Positions 45,916 to 56,339 of a DNA stretch of 64,000 bases are shown here, in pieces. The stretch spans positions 77,314,458-77,378,457 of the forward strand of contig NC_030823.1 of the NCBI RefSeq assembly GCF_001704415.2, written 5' to 3'. Under the pieces are notes generated by a model. The model was not told the origin of the DNA. It was given only the letters and a program-made list of their open reading frames with translations, and made no database searches. Both the position numbers and the translations under genes were made by a program. The DNA comes from Capra hircus (Eukaryota; Chordata; Mammalia; Artiodactyla; Bovidae). Numbering within the stretch: the stretch's first letter is position 1; every line of letters starts with the position of its first letter.

Positions 45916-46436
45916 CTTTCTGAATCCCAGCACTGATATTGTAATCTCAGTAAAGAGAGGATTTTGAAAGTCACGCGAATATGCGTGGGCACTAAACTGA
46001 CTGGGACGCGACCTCCCAAGCAGTTACTGCCACTCCCTCCCGTTGCCGTCGTCACGTCCTCACACACACCCTAAATGCAAGCCCTGTCAACAGTTCCGTA
46101 CGTGCAACCGTGCCCTGTCATGTTTCCACCCATGTGGCTCCCTCGCTCTCCCCCCCCACCCCCTCCAGAACTCACATCTCTACATCAGCAGGGAAGAGCG
46201 CCATACCCTCTTCCCTGCTTCTTGCTACTCTCAGACCATCGCTTGGACACTTCTGTCCGTGAACCCTCTGGCCTGAAGCTCTTGCTTCTCCCTCTCCTGG
46301 TCGCTTCAATTCCCTGTTTCGAGTCGCTGCCCCGGAAAGTCACAGATGCCTTTTGCATGCACTCCTTCCTTTTATCTCCTACCTGACTGCAGGCGACTTC
46401 GACAATGGTGTGGAAACGTTAAAAAGCCGTGGAAAT
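45916..46436. other. no gene recognised
   Basis: C-rich unique DNA, possibly further L2 remnant. Confidence 0.45.
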
Positions 46437-46439
46437 CCT

Positions 46440-46658
46440 AGCTGATATTCTGTGCCTCTTCTACGTGCCAAGTGCTATGTAAGTGCGTTTCTAAGTTATC
46501 TTGTCTAGGCCTTCCTCCTGTCCCATGAGGCCTGTGCTACAATTAAGCCCACTTCACAGAGGAGGCAATGGAGGCTTACACGCTCCATTTGACGCTTGGC
46601 TAAGGTCACACAGCTCCTGGGTAGCAGAGCCGGAGCGGAGCCCAGGCAGCCTGTCCCC
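46440..46658 (-). mobile_element. MIR SINE, nearly full length
   Basis: 'cttctacgtgccaagtgcta', 'cccatgaggcctgtgctaca', 'cacttcacagaggaggcaat' and 'taaggtcacacagctcctgg' appear in antisense MIR order. Confidence 0.85.
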
Positions 46659-46667
46659 GAGCTACAA

Positions 46668-46838
46668 AATGCAGGAGATGGAGGAGACCTGGGCTCAACC
46701 TGGTCCAGAAGATGCCCTGGAGGAGGAGCTGGCAGCCCACTCCAGTATGCTAGCCTGGAGGACCCCGCGGACAGAGGGGCCTGGCAGGCTACCATCCAGG
46801 GAGTCAAAAACGTCAGACACGGTTGAGTGACTGAACAA
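46668..46838 (+). mobile_element. Bov-tA SINE, 5'-truncated
   Basis: Begins at 'aaaatgcaggagatggagga' without the tRNA head, then 'gctggcagcccactccagta' and 'cgtcagacacggttgagtga'. Confidence 0.9.
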
Positions 46839-46929
46839 AAACCCCGGCCTAGTGTAGCCCCTGGCCCATCAGAGACACTCTGCTGATTCGTCGATAAAAC
46901 TGTCATCCTTGCAGTTAGAGAAAGGCTAC

Positions 46930-47018
46930 ACAAGTTGGCGATGGACAGGGAAGCCTGGCGTGGTGCAGTCCATGGGGTTGCACAAAGTAGGACAGCACTG
47001 AGCGACTGAACTGAGCTG
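46930..47018 (+). mobile_element. BovB 3' tip
   Basis: About 90 bp: 'gttggcgatggacagggaag' to 'gagcgactgaactgagctga'. Confidence 0.88.
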
Positions 47019-47093
47019 ACGTGGTTTATGATCTTATGTGATCTGTCAAGAGTCAAAATAACTTTACCTAGAACTCCACAGGCAACATGTGCA

Positions 47094-47370
47094 TTGCTGC
47101 TGCTCCTAAGTCGCTTCAGTGGTGTCCGACTCTGTGCGACCCCGTAGATGGCAGCCCACCAGGCTCCCCGTCCCTGGGATTCTCCAGGCAAGAACACTGG
47201 AGTGGGCTGCCATTTCCTTCTCCAATGCATGAACGTGAAAAGTGAAAGTGAAGTCGCTCAGTCATGTCTGACCCTTAGTGAACCCATGGACTGCAGCCCA
47301 CCAGGCTCCTCCATCCCATGGGATTTTCCAGGCGAGAGCACTGGAGTGGGGTGCCATATTCCTCCCCTAT
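47094..47370 (-). mobile_element. Bov-A2 SINE, complete dimer
   Basis: Starts 'ttgctgctgctcctaagtcg' and has two BovA units joined by 'tctccaatgcatgaacgtga'. Confidence 0.95.
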
Positions 47371-48240
47371 TGCAAGCCCTAGATCACAGGCGTCCGGGGT
47401 GCAGGCGGCCCTACGCATGCCCCAGCTTCAGTCTGTATTTGAGAATTCACGGGGATTTGTGTACATTATCCTCTCTCCGAGCAAATGGCACTTCAGCTTG
47501 ACCAAGTTTAATGTCCATATAAAAATCAGAAACGCTGCACACTGCGGCACGTGGACACATTTCCCATCCCTCTTTCAGGCTCCGCCAGCCGTCTGCATCC
47601 CGCATCGCCGCCGCGGCTGAGCACTTTCCGGCCAGAAACCTCATTCTCCGTGGAATACTTGAATCAGAACAAATTACAGCAATAAGGAAAATGGGCCTCT
47701 GGATGCGCGTGCTTCACAACAGGCACACTCGGCCAGACTACTTAGCCGAGGCACGGGCTCTCCTAATGGGCTGCGCCTGGCCTCCCTGCACACAGACCTC
47801 AGACGATGGAAGCCTGCAGTTAAAGTCACAGGAGGCCACGGAAACCTGGAGGAATAGAGAGTCAAATTCGTCTCCTTTAGAACGAGGCTTTAACACACCC
47901 CGCTAACGGCAAGAAGAGATGGAAGAGGGGCGTTTCTGCGCGGACGTCGCCGGGAGCGCTGGGCTGGTTTTCTGCTGTCTGCTCAGTCTTGGCTTTCTGC
48001 TGCCACCGTGGCTCTGCAGCTTGGAAAAGCAAGCTGAGACAGCGCGCAGAGTGGGAAGCTGAGCTGGGCCTGGCGATGGTCAAGCTCCCTTTCCCGGGAG
48101 CACCCCTGTAAAATGGAAAGGGCGGACCGGGGCTTTCTCTGGCGCTCTCTCTCTCACTCAGCTTAATTGTCTGAAGAGAAAACGGCCCAGGATGATGTTG
48201 CCAAAGCATAGAAGTAGCCGGCTTAGCTTTTAGCCGATTC
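47371..48240. other. about 0.9 kb unique DNA
   Basis: No gene recognised. Local CpG clusters occur near 47600 and 47935-47965, too small to call islands. Confidence 0.5.
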
Positions 48241-48243
48241 CAG

Positions 48244-48464
48244 CATTTCCCCGGTGGCACTAGCGGTAAGGAAGCCGCCTGCCAGTGTGGGAGACTCAAG
48301 AGACACACTTAGGTTTGATCCCTGGGTTGGGACGATCCCCTGGAGGAGGGCATGGCAACTCACTCCAGTTTTCTTGCCTAGAGAACCCCAGGACAGAGGA
48401 GCCTGGGGGGCTCCTTCCATGGGGTCTCAAAGAGTCGGACACGACCGAGAAGACTGAGCAGGCA
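48244..48464 (+). mobile_element. Bov-tA SINE
   Basis: 'atttccccggtggcactagc', 'ggaggagggcatggcaactc' and 'caaagagtcggacacgaccg'. Confidence 0.92.
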
Positions 48465-48523
48465 CGCCCGCTCCTCCGGAAGGCACTTCTCTGGTAGCCC
48501 AGTGCTTAGGAAGCCACCTTCTC

Positions 48524-49412
48524 AATAGATGCAGAGAAAGCCTTGGACAAAATTCAGTGCCCATTTAGGACTAAAACTCTTCAAAAAACGTGCAGAGAAG
48601 GAACCTACCTTAACATGGTAAAGGCGTTGTATGATAAGCCTGCAGCAAGCATTCTTCTCAATGGTGAAAGCCTGAAAGCTTTCCCCCTGAGATCAGGAAC
48701 AAGACAGTGTCCACGTTCACCACTGTTATCCAAGGCAGTTCTGGAAGTCCTGCTGCTGCTGCTGCTAAGTCGCTTCAGTCGTGTCCGACTCTGTGCGACC
48801 CCAGAGACAGCAGCCCACCAGGCTCCCCCATCCCTGAGATTCTCCAGGCAAGAACACTGGAGTGGGTTGCCATTTCTGGAAGTCCTAGCTACAGCAGTCA
48901 GAGAAGAAAAAGAAAGGAAAGGAATCCAGAATGGAAAAGAAGTAAAGCTCTGTAGATGACATGATACTGTACATAGAAAACCCAAAAGATAGTATCAGAA
49001 AATTACTAGAGCTAATCAGCGAATTTAGCAAAGTTTCAGGATACAAAATCAATACACAGACGTCACTTGCCTTTCTATATACTAACAATGAAAACTCAGA
49101 AAGAGAACCTAAGGAATCAATCCTATTCATCATGGCCACAAAAAGAATTAAATGTCTAGGAATAAGCTTACCTAAGGAGACAAAAGAACTGTACACAGAA
49201 AATTATAAAATAGATAGCCGATGGGAATTTGCTGTCTGGCTCAGGGAACTCAAACAGGGGTCTGTTTCAGCCTAGAGGGGTGGGGTGGGGAGGGAGATGG
49301 GTGGGAGGTTCAAAAGGGAGGGGACATATGTACACCTGTGGCTGACTCATGTTGATGTTTGACAGAAAACATTCTGTAAAGCAATTATCCTTCAATTCAA
49401 AAAGAAAAAGAA
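48524..49412 (+). mobile_element. ruminant L1 with internal deletion
   Basis: ORF2-type sequence (gatgcagagaaagccttgga, ttctcaatggtgaaagcctg, tgacatgatactgtacatag) continues to 'gtacacagaaaattataaaa' at 49210. It then jumps directly to 3' UTR (gggaatttgctgtctggctc; gcaattatccttcaattcaa). Much of ORF2 between these is missing. Frame lesions are present. Confidence 0.87.
48752..48873 (-). mobile_element. BovA monomer inserted in L1
   Basis: A single 122-bp BovA unit with a 'gctgctgctgct' end. A perfect 13-bp duplication ttctggaagtcct flanks it (48739-48751 and 48874-48886). Confidence 0.96.
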
Positions 49413-49856
49413 CAAAACAAAGAACCCACCTTGCAATGCAGGAGACCTGGATTCAATCCCTGGTCCGGGAACGAAGACCCCTCCTGCCATGGGACAACTA
49501 GGGCCACGGGCCACAACCGAGCCAGCACACGGCAACTAGAGGTCTGCCTGCCACAGAGAAGACCCTTCTTGTGCCGCAACCAAGACCCGACACAGCCAAA
49601 TATATAAGTAAATTAAAAAAAAATACAGAAGGGAACATGGGAATAAAGAGAACAATGTCTCAAGACAGAGGCATATTACATGGTAGTTAATATGCTGGAC
49701 CATGGATCAAAACAGCACTGGGCTTAAACATGGCTCTTTCACTTGAAGCTGTAAGGCCTGAGCGTCGCAGAGCCTCGTGGGCCTCTGTCTACACAAAAAG
49801 AGCGGATCGCTGTGCACCCAAAACTGACATGAGATTGTGAACCACCTGGGCACTGC

Positions 49857-50074
49857 TCTGCGCTCAGCTGCTGGGTCGTGTCTGACTCTCTGCGACCCCA
49901 TGGACTATAGCCTGCCAGGCTCCCCTGTCCATGAATTCTCCAGGCAAGAACACTGGACTGGGTGGCCATTTCCTTCTCCAGGGGATCTTCCAAACCCAGG
50001 GATCAAACCTGTGTCTCCTTCGTCTCCTGCATTGGCAGGTGGATTCTTTACTACCGCACCACCTGGAAAGTCCT
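49857..50074 (-). mobile_element. Bov-tA SINE
   Basis: 'tgctgggtcgtgtctgactc' to 'gcattggcaggtggattctt' and 'ccgcaccacctggaaagtcc'. Confidence 0.94.
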
Positions 50075-50099
50075 AACCAACTCCCAGGAGTGGGGTGTA

Positions 50100-50121
50100 A
50101 AATAGATAATAATAATAATAA
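50100..50121. repeat. (AAT)n microsatellite
   Basis: 'ataataataataataa' run, about five units. Confidence 0.9.
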
Positions 50122-50950
50122 AAGGAATGGGGCTTTTAATTAAGTTCCAAGGAAACGTATTCAACAATGGATTCAGATGCTCTGAGCATCTGCTCATTGC
50201 TGGTACAAGATAATAAGTAGCATGTGAACAAGAGGCTGGGTCTCTTATTTCTTTCTTTGGTGAACAACATGCAAAAAAAAAAAAAACTTTAATATAAATG
50301 TTGGCCGCTTGGCTCAGTGACAAACACCTAAAGAGGTTTTCCGGGCTCCACGTCCCTCTTTCTCTGACTCCTGATTTCACCTTCAGTGAACCCTCAGTAA
50401 ATACAGTCTAGGACAGCTTTTTTTCAACTTAATGATAAAGATAATATACTTGAAATGCTATTTCCAAACTTGGGCAACATTTCTGTGATCTTCAAACACA
50501 AATTTCTACCAAATTATCATCAACACTAAGCCTGCAGAAGGTTAAAGCATTTCAGCTATCAAAGTTGAAGTCAGGAACTCACACCAAATTTAATTTAGCT
50601 CTGATTTGAAAACATTTTGCTGTTATGGTCTGTGGTTTTTAGAAGGGGGGAAAAAAAAGTACTCACAGCCAGTTCTGGTTGAAACAGGTCGAGTAGGTTA
50701 AATCTGAAATAGTTCTCCATTGGTTTGTGGTTAACCAGTTCGTGTATTGTTTCAGAAACTGAAATTGGTTCACCAGCCTCTGGTTTGGGTCCCTGGTTCA
50801 GTTCAGTTCAAGATCTTGGCAAATGAATACTCAGAAAAACGGACAATTCCCGAATGACCCTGTGCTAAATACGCCAGCTTTCTCAAAACCCACATGTGTT
50901 CCGCAAACCTCTCTTCTGCGGGTAGGATTACAGAGAACTGTCCTCGCCGG
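50122..50950. other. about 0.8 kb AT-rich unique DNA
   Basis: No gene recognised. An A run lies near 50273-50286. Confidence 0.55.
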
Positions 50951-51228
50951 CGGAGAAGGCGATGGCACCCCACTCCAGTACTCTTGCCTAGAAAATCCCA
51001 TGGATGGAGGAGTCTGGTAGGCTGCAGTCCATGGGGTCACTGAGAGTTGGACACGACTGAGTGACTTCACTTTCACTTTTCACTTTCATGCATTGGAGAA
51101 GGAAATGGCAACCCACTCCAGTATCTTGCCTGGAGAATCCCAGGGACAGAGGAGCCTAGTGGGCTGCCGTCTATGGGGTCGCACAGAGTCGGACACGACT
51201 GAAGCGACTTAGCAGCAGCAGCAGCAGT
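50951..51228 (+). mobile_element. Bov-A2 SINE, complete dimer
   Basis: Sense dimer joined at 'cactttcatgcattggagaa' and ending in a (AGC)n run (gacttagcagcagcagcagc). Possible imperfect duplication: tcctcgccgg before, tccttaccgg after. Confidence 0.95.
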
Positions 51229-51445
51229 CCTTACCGGAGGCTGCCCAGTGTAACCCACAGTAGAGCTGAAGCATCTCTCGTCTGAGAGCAGCGAGAGCCC
51301 TACAGTCCTGCTTCCAGCAGAGGGTGGTGACGGAGCCACAGTGGGCACCGCTCTCCGGCATCGGAAATCTCGGCCTCGGTGGCTCTCCTCAGTGACGTCA
51401 GGCCACAGAGGTGGATCTCGTTTAGTCACGTGGCACGTGTCGAGT

Positions 51446-51660
51446 GCGTGTCCTTAGTCACTCAGTCGTGTCCAACTCTTTGCAATCCCACGGCCTGTAG
51501 CCCACCAGGCTCCTCTGTCTATGGCCATTCTCCAGGCAAGAACACTGGAGTGGGCTGCCATGCCCTGCTCCAGGGGATCTTCCCAACCCAGGGATCGAAC
51601 CCAGGTCTTCTCCCGCATCGCAGGTGGATTCCTTACCAACTGAGCCACCAGGGAAGCCCC
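51446..51660 (-). mobile_element. Bov-tA SINE
   Basis: 'gtcactcagtcgtgtccaac' to 'ccaactgagccaccagggaa'. Complete and well preserved. Confidence 0.95.
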
Positions 51661-52194
51661 ATAAGGGTCGAGTAGTCACTTATAAATAATTGGTGGGTTT
51701 TTTTCAAGAGGATATATTGATATACACACATGAACGCATTCATACAGATACTGATTGTATATAAGGATTCGTGAACAAATTATTGTATATAAGGATTCAT
51801 GAACAAATTATTCTCAGTTACCTGTGCTCTGAGTGATGTTCTTGACTGGGAGTAAAATACGTGGGGCACGTCTAGGAATGCCCAAAGGGGCATAAAGCGC
51901 TGTACGTCGCAAAAGAAAATTGGGACAGCAGATACTTTTGTGACATTCCCTTCTTCCTGTTCATAGCACAGATACACTTGGAAATGACGACCTGAAATCT
52001 GGACAAGGCTAAGGACTGACATGTGTCCCCAGGCACCCCAGGTCGTGGACTCCCTGAAGTCTGGGTGTAGCCACGAAAGCAACTACAATTTGCTAATGGC
52101 AAATAAGCCAAATTGCCCTGAAAACAACCAACTCCAACAAGATCATGGTGCCTTGACATGACCACTTGAAAATCAATAGGTTCTTAGTTTGATT
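51661..52194. other. no gene recognised
   Basis: Unique DNA containing the 28-bp tandem duplication. Confidence 0.55.
51754..51809. repeat. 28-bp perfect-length tandem duplication
   Basis: Two adjacent 28-bp copies beginning 'attgtatataaggattc' (51754-51781 and 51782-51809) differ at one base (g/a). Confidence 0.95.
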
Positions 52195-52195
52195 C

Positions 52196-52496
52196 TGCTT
52201 AAGAGAAATCATCCCTGAATGTTCCTTGGAAGGACTGATGCTGAAGTTGAAGCTCCAATACTCTGGCCACCTGATGGGAAGAACTGACTCGTTGGAAAAG
52301 ACTCTGATGCTGGGAAAGACTGAAGGCAGGAGAAGGGGATGACAGAGGATGAGATGGTTGGATGGCATCACCGACTCCCTGGACACGAGTCTGAGCAAAT
52401 TCCAGGAGACACTGAAGGACAGGGAAGCCTGGTGCGCTGCCGTTCGTGGGGTTGCCAAGGGTTGGACACGGCTTAGCAACTGAGCAACAACAAAGA
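52196..52496 (+). mobile_element. BovB 3' fragment
   Basis: 'gagaaatcatccctgaatgt' to 'ttagcaactgagcaacaaca'. A short deletion lies in the poly-Arg region. Confidence 0.92.
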
Positions 52497-52769
52497 GAAG
52501 AAAGGACGATGCTCCTCAGTCAGGCCCCGGTCTGAGTCTTCAACCAGGTTTCAAGTTTTCACCCTTGAGACGGGCACAGTGCCCAGCGACCTTGGTTAAT
52601 GCAGATTTGCAGAAGCTCAAGCAATAAATACTGAGGAAGGAAGCTTCTCCAAGTTCCAAATGCGAACTCTGGATGGTGCAGACAAGAGGGAATTTAGAAA
52701 TCTCCTCCTCTGGTGGCTTCTAGCTGACCAACAGAAGGAGCCGCACAGCTTTATTTTAAAATAAATAAA

Positions 52770-52848
52770 ACAGTTTGACAGAAAACAGCAAAATTCCGTA
52801 AAGCAATGATCCTTCAATAAAAAATAAATTAAATAAATAAAATAAAAT
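52770..52848 (+). mobile_element. ruminant L1 3' tip
   Basis: 'gacagaaaacagcaaaattc' and 'gatccttcaataaaaaataa' then an A/T-rich tail. Confidence 0.82.
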
Positions 52849-53009
52849 GCCTGTTGACTAAGAATCGTCAGTGCTGCAACCTGGTAATCTTCGAATTTAG
52901 GAAGCTCCTCCCAAAATTCTGATGATCAGTTGTATGTGGATCCCACTGATCTAGCCCAGTTTTCTCCTTCCATTCAGAAGGAAGCAAGTGCAGACCACGC
53001 CTCAATTGT

Positions 53010-53105
53010 AGGAATAACAGCTAACATGCGTGGGGTGCCCACTGTGGACCAGACAGTTTAATATGCGTTATCTCCAGTCTTTACAATCCCTCTTAAATTC
53101 ATGCC
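53010..53105 (-). mobile_element. MIR SINE fragment
   Basis: 'aataacagctaacatgcgtg' and 'tatgcgttatctccagtctt' give the antisense MIR 5' part. Confidence 0.6.
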
Positions 53106-53627
53106 ATGAGCAGACAACTTCTTACAACCTCTTCTCTCCAGACGCTCAGCACTGTTCTCCTGCAGTTATTCCTCGATGGACATTATAGAGTTTCCACTTG
53201 TTGCTCCTGCAAAGCCCTGCCATCAAAGCAAAGAAGAGAAAGCAACAGAGTTGCATTTCTCAGCAGCAGCATTTTTCAGGTATGTTTCCCGGGACCTTCA
53301 GGAATCTACGATCCTGTTCTAAGGCTGCTAACATGGCAGCTCCACAATGATCAAGGAGATGAACACTCAGAGGAAATTCATGTGCTCACGATTCACAAGC
53401 TGGTTTGCGCTGGTAACCCAGTGCAAACCCTTCGCTCAGCCACAAGGCAGTCAGAGAAGTCAAGGCTCCTGGAATTCAACCACCCTGTCCCACCTTCAGC
53501 CATTTCCATGTGGGGTCAACTCATGATCTGGATTGATGGGACCACCCAAAGCGTTAAGACCCCTGGCTATATGACTGGTTTTCAGATGCAAAGTGGTTTG
53601 GTTGTCATTAAAAATATTCATGTTTAA
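53106..53627 (+). other. longest open frame outside repeats (173 codons), doubtful
   Basis: No recognised domain, signal peptide, membrane segment or conserved motif. About 128,000 codon positions over six frames with roughly one stop in 22 would give one or two frames this long by chance, so length alone is not evidence. A polypyrimidine-AG lies just upstream in neighbouring DNA, but no matching donor was found. I treat it as probable noise. Confidence 0.12.
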
Positions 53628-54166
53628 TTTCAAGCAGTTTTCTTGATGTTTTTCTACTGCAGCTTGCTTCCAGAATTTCTAGCAAAAAAAAAAAAAATGT
53701 TGATCAAAATGAACATGAATATTTCACTTTTCAAACTATGCTCAAACTTATTAAGCGTAGTTTCCCAAAATGATAAAATGAAGCGAGTCAGCATCTGACA
53801 TCACCCCTGGCAGCCGTGCCACGAGACCCTGCCACTTGCCCTCAGCTCCTTTACCTCATTCCTGAACCCCAATCAAAGCTTCCTAAGGGAAAATTTTGGC
53901 AGCCTGAAGACATAGCTAATCCCCTTATAAATAGTTGTTCTTCCAAACTGCCAGAAAATTGAATGGCTTATAACACAATAGAGCTATAAAAGTTAGTGCC
54001 TCCATAATAAATGTCAACTACACTTCTTGTGATTATTTATCTCCTTCTGTCAATTATATAGGTAAGGCAATTTATATAATTGACATTGTGTACGTGGAAA
54101 CTAATGCCTGAAAGGGGAAGGAGATATAAAAGATTTTTGGTTAAATTAAAAACTTATGAGCTTTAC
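53628..54166. other. AT-rich unique DNA
   Basis: No gene recognised. Contains an A run near 53684-53696 and the hairpin at 54049-54084. Confidence 0.55.
54049..54084. repeat. perfect 12-bp stem hairpin
   Basis: Arm gtcaattatata (54049-54060) and its exact reverse complement tatataattgac (54073-54084), with a 12-nt loop. Confidence 0.95.
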
Positions 54167-54271
54167 AAGACATTCCTTGGCCATATCGCGGGTTTGGTTC
54201 CAGACCATCACCCACAGTAAAGCAAGTTACATGAATTTTTTAGTTTTCCAGTACACACAGTAATTATGTTT

Positions 54272-54690
54272 AGGGACTTCCCTGGTGGTTCAGGGGCTTC
54301 CCAGGTGGCACAGTGGTAAAAAATCCACCTGCTGATCCCGGAGATGTGGATTCGATCCCTGGGTGGGGAAGACCCCCTGCAGGAGGACACGGCAGCCCAC
54401 TCCAGTGTTCTCGCCTGGAGAATCCCATGGACAGAGGAGCCTGGCAGGCTGCGTCCTTGGGGTTGCAAAGACTCAGACACGACTGAGTGACTAACACACT
54501 GGTGGTCCAGGGACAAAGACTTCGCCTTTCAATGCAGGGGTTCTAAGATCACAGTTGCTTGAGACCAAAAAAAAAAAAAAAACAAGAACAAAAACATAAA
54601 ACAGAAGCCATATTGTAACAAATCCAATAAGGACTTTAAAAATGAACCACCTCCAAAAAAAATACTTTAAAAAAATAAAAAGTTGTTTAT
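54272..54690 (+). mobile_element. CHR SINE split by Bov-tA
   Basis: The head 'gggacttccctggtggttca' ends at 54295. It resumes at 54500 with 'tggtggtccagggacaaaga', then an A run and the 'aaaacagaagccatattgta' tail of the CHR subtype. Confidence 0.88.
54296..54499 (+). mobile_element. Bov-tA SINE inside CHR inside Tigger
   Basis: Complete Bov-tA. The 13-bp duplication is tggtggttcaggg (54283-54295) and tggtggtccaggg (54500-54512), one mismatch. Confidence 0.95.
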
Positions 54691-54847
54691 CTTATGCTGT
54701 AGTCTCCTACACGTGCCTTAGCATCACAGCTTCTTAAAAAGGTACGAACTTCAACTTAAAAATACTTCATTGCTAAAAATATGCTAAACACCATCTGAGC
54801 CTTCAGTGAGTCATAATCATTTTGCACTAGTAACATCAAAGATTATG

Positions 54848-55046
54848 TGTGTAGGCTAAGTCGCTTCAGTCATGTCCAACTCTTTGAGACCCCATGGACT
54901 GTGGCCCGCCAGGCTTCTCTGTCCCTGGGATTCTCCAGGCAAGCATCCTGGAGTGAGCTGCCATGCCCTCCTCCAGGGGATCTTCCCAACCCAGGGACCA
55001 AACTCTTGTCTCTTGAGTCTCCAGCATTGGCAGGTGGGTTCTTCAC
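54848..55046 (-). mobile_element. Bov-tA SINE
   Basis: 'cgcttcagtcatgtccaact' to 'cagcattggcaggtgggttc', inside the Tigger-like remnant. Confidence 0.93.
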
Positions 55047-55444
55047 CGTCACTGATTACAGATCAGCATGGCAAATACAATAATAAGGAAAATTTCAAAT
55101 TTTGTGAAAATTACCAAAGTATGACCGAGACATGAAACAAACAAACGCTGTTGGAAAAAATAGCACAGATGTGCTTCCTTAACGCAGAGTTGCCACAAAC
55201 CTTTAATTTGTAAAAAGCAAAATGAAGCAAAGCACAATAGAATGAGATATGCCTGTATTTACAGAAACGTGTGGGGACTTCAGCATCACCGGCTCTTAGC
55301 TCACCTTAACTCTCCAGGCCCATTCATGGACTTTGGCCTGCTTGAGCCTCAGGCAGTTATCAAAGGAAGCACCCCTGGACGAGAGGAAGGGGGGACTTCT
55401 AACAGGAACCCTAAATTGGAGCCCAGGCTCCCACCGTACTTGCG

Positions 55445-55612
55445 GCGAGATAAACAGTTACAGTATTTAACTCCCTGTCCATGGCCCTCAGTATCCAGAA
55501 AAGAAAATCCTGGAAAGTTCCCCAAAGCAAAACTTGAGTTTGCCGCCTGCGGGTATCTATTTACATCTATTTCCATAGGATTTACATTGTATTAGGCATC
55601 ATAACTAATCTC
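55445..55612. mobile_element. Tigger/MER2-like fragment
   Basis: 'ggaaagttccccaaagcaaa' and 'atttacattgtattaggcat' resemble the interior of a mammalian mariner-type MITE. Weak. Confidence 0.4.
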
Positions 55613-55614
55613 AG

Positions 55615-55952
55615 GTCAGTTCAGTCTCTCAGTGGTTGACTCTGCAGCCCCCGTGGACTGCAGCACGCCAGGCTTCTGTCTAACACCAGCTCCCGGAGCT
55701 TGCTCAAACTCATGTCCGTCGAGTCGGTGATGCCATCCAACCATCTCAACCTCTGTCGTCCCCTTCTCCTCCTGCCTTCAATCTTTCCCAGCATCAGGGT
55801 CTTTTCAAATGAGTCAGTTCTTCACATCAGGTGGCCAAAGTACTGGAGCTTCAGCTTCAGCATCAGTCCTTCCAATGAATATTCAGGACTGATTTCCTTT
55901 AGGATTGACTGGTTTGGTTTCCTTGTAGTCCAAAGGACTCTCAAGAGTCTTC
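55615..55952 (-). mobile_element. BovB 3' fragment
   Basis: 'tcagttcagtctctcagtgg' to 'agtccaaaggactctcaaga', with small deletions near the 3' end. Confidence 0.92.
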
Positions 55953-56007
55953 ATATTGTTCAGGGGTTTCTCAAGACAAGAATACTGAAGATACCAAAAG
56001 ATGATTG

Positions 56008-56130
56008 CATTTAATCTGTCTGAGCCTCAGTGTCACTACCTGTAAAATTGGGGCGGTAATAGCTACTTTCATTTACTGGAAAGACCAAATGGCATGAACA
56101 CCTAAAAGCATCAAGCTCAGTAGTCAATTT
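56008..56130 (+). mobile_element. MIR SINE fragment
   Basis: 'ctgtctgagcctcagtgtca' and 'ctacctgtaaaattggggcg' form the MIR core. Confidence 0.72.
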
Positions 56131-56339
56131 ATCCTTTCTGGTGGTGCAAATCCCAGGGGGCAATTTTTTATCTTGACAAAATGATTCCAAAACATAAGTT
56201 TTCAGGAAGCGTCAGTAAAAAGCCTTAAAGAAGAGTAACAACAAGAGACTATCATGGCAGTACATTATTTACCTTAATGGTCCCATTTCTCTACCCCTCC
56301 CTGCCTGCACCTTCTGCGCAAGGTGCCTCTGCAGTCTCT

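Larger units (their letters stand above)
48483..49628 (+). mobile_element. CHR SINE split by L1
   Basis: The CHR head 'cttctctggtagcccagtgc' stops at 'gccacctt' (about 48520) and resumes at 'acccaccttgcaatgcagga' (about 49425), continuing to 'ccgacacagccaaatatata'. The repeated 'ccacctt' is the probable target duplication of the L1. Confidence 0.82.
54168..55258. mobile_element. Tigger1-like DNA transposon remnant with three SINE insertions
   Basis: Left end 'atatcgcgggtttggttcca' and 'agtaaagcaagttacatgaa'; interior 'acttcattgctaaaaatatg' and 'ctgagccttcagtgagtcat'; right end 'gttgccacaaacctttaatt' and 'gcaaagcacaatagaatgag', with TIR 'atatgcctgta'. These match the two ends of a Tigger1-type mariner element without the transposase gene. 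It is interrupted by CHR plus Bov-tA and by a second Bov-tA. Confidence 0.8.

Noticed and set aside
46505..47230. 241-codon minus-strand frame
   Set aside because: It crosses MIR, Bov-tA, a BovB tip and Bov-A2 in antisense; an artefact of concatenated repeats.
53106..53627. 173-codon frame as a real gene
   Set aside because: One or two frames of this length are expected by chance in 64 kb, and no domain or splice structure supports it; listed only as doubtful.
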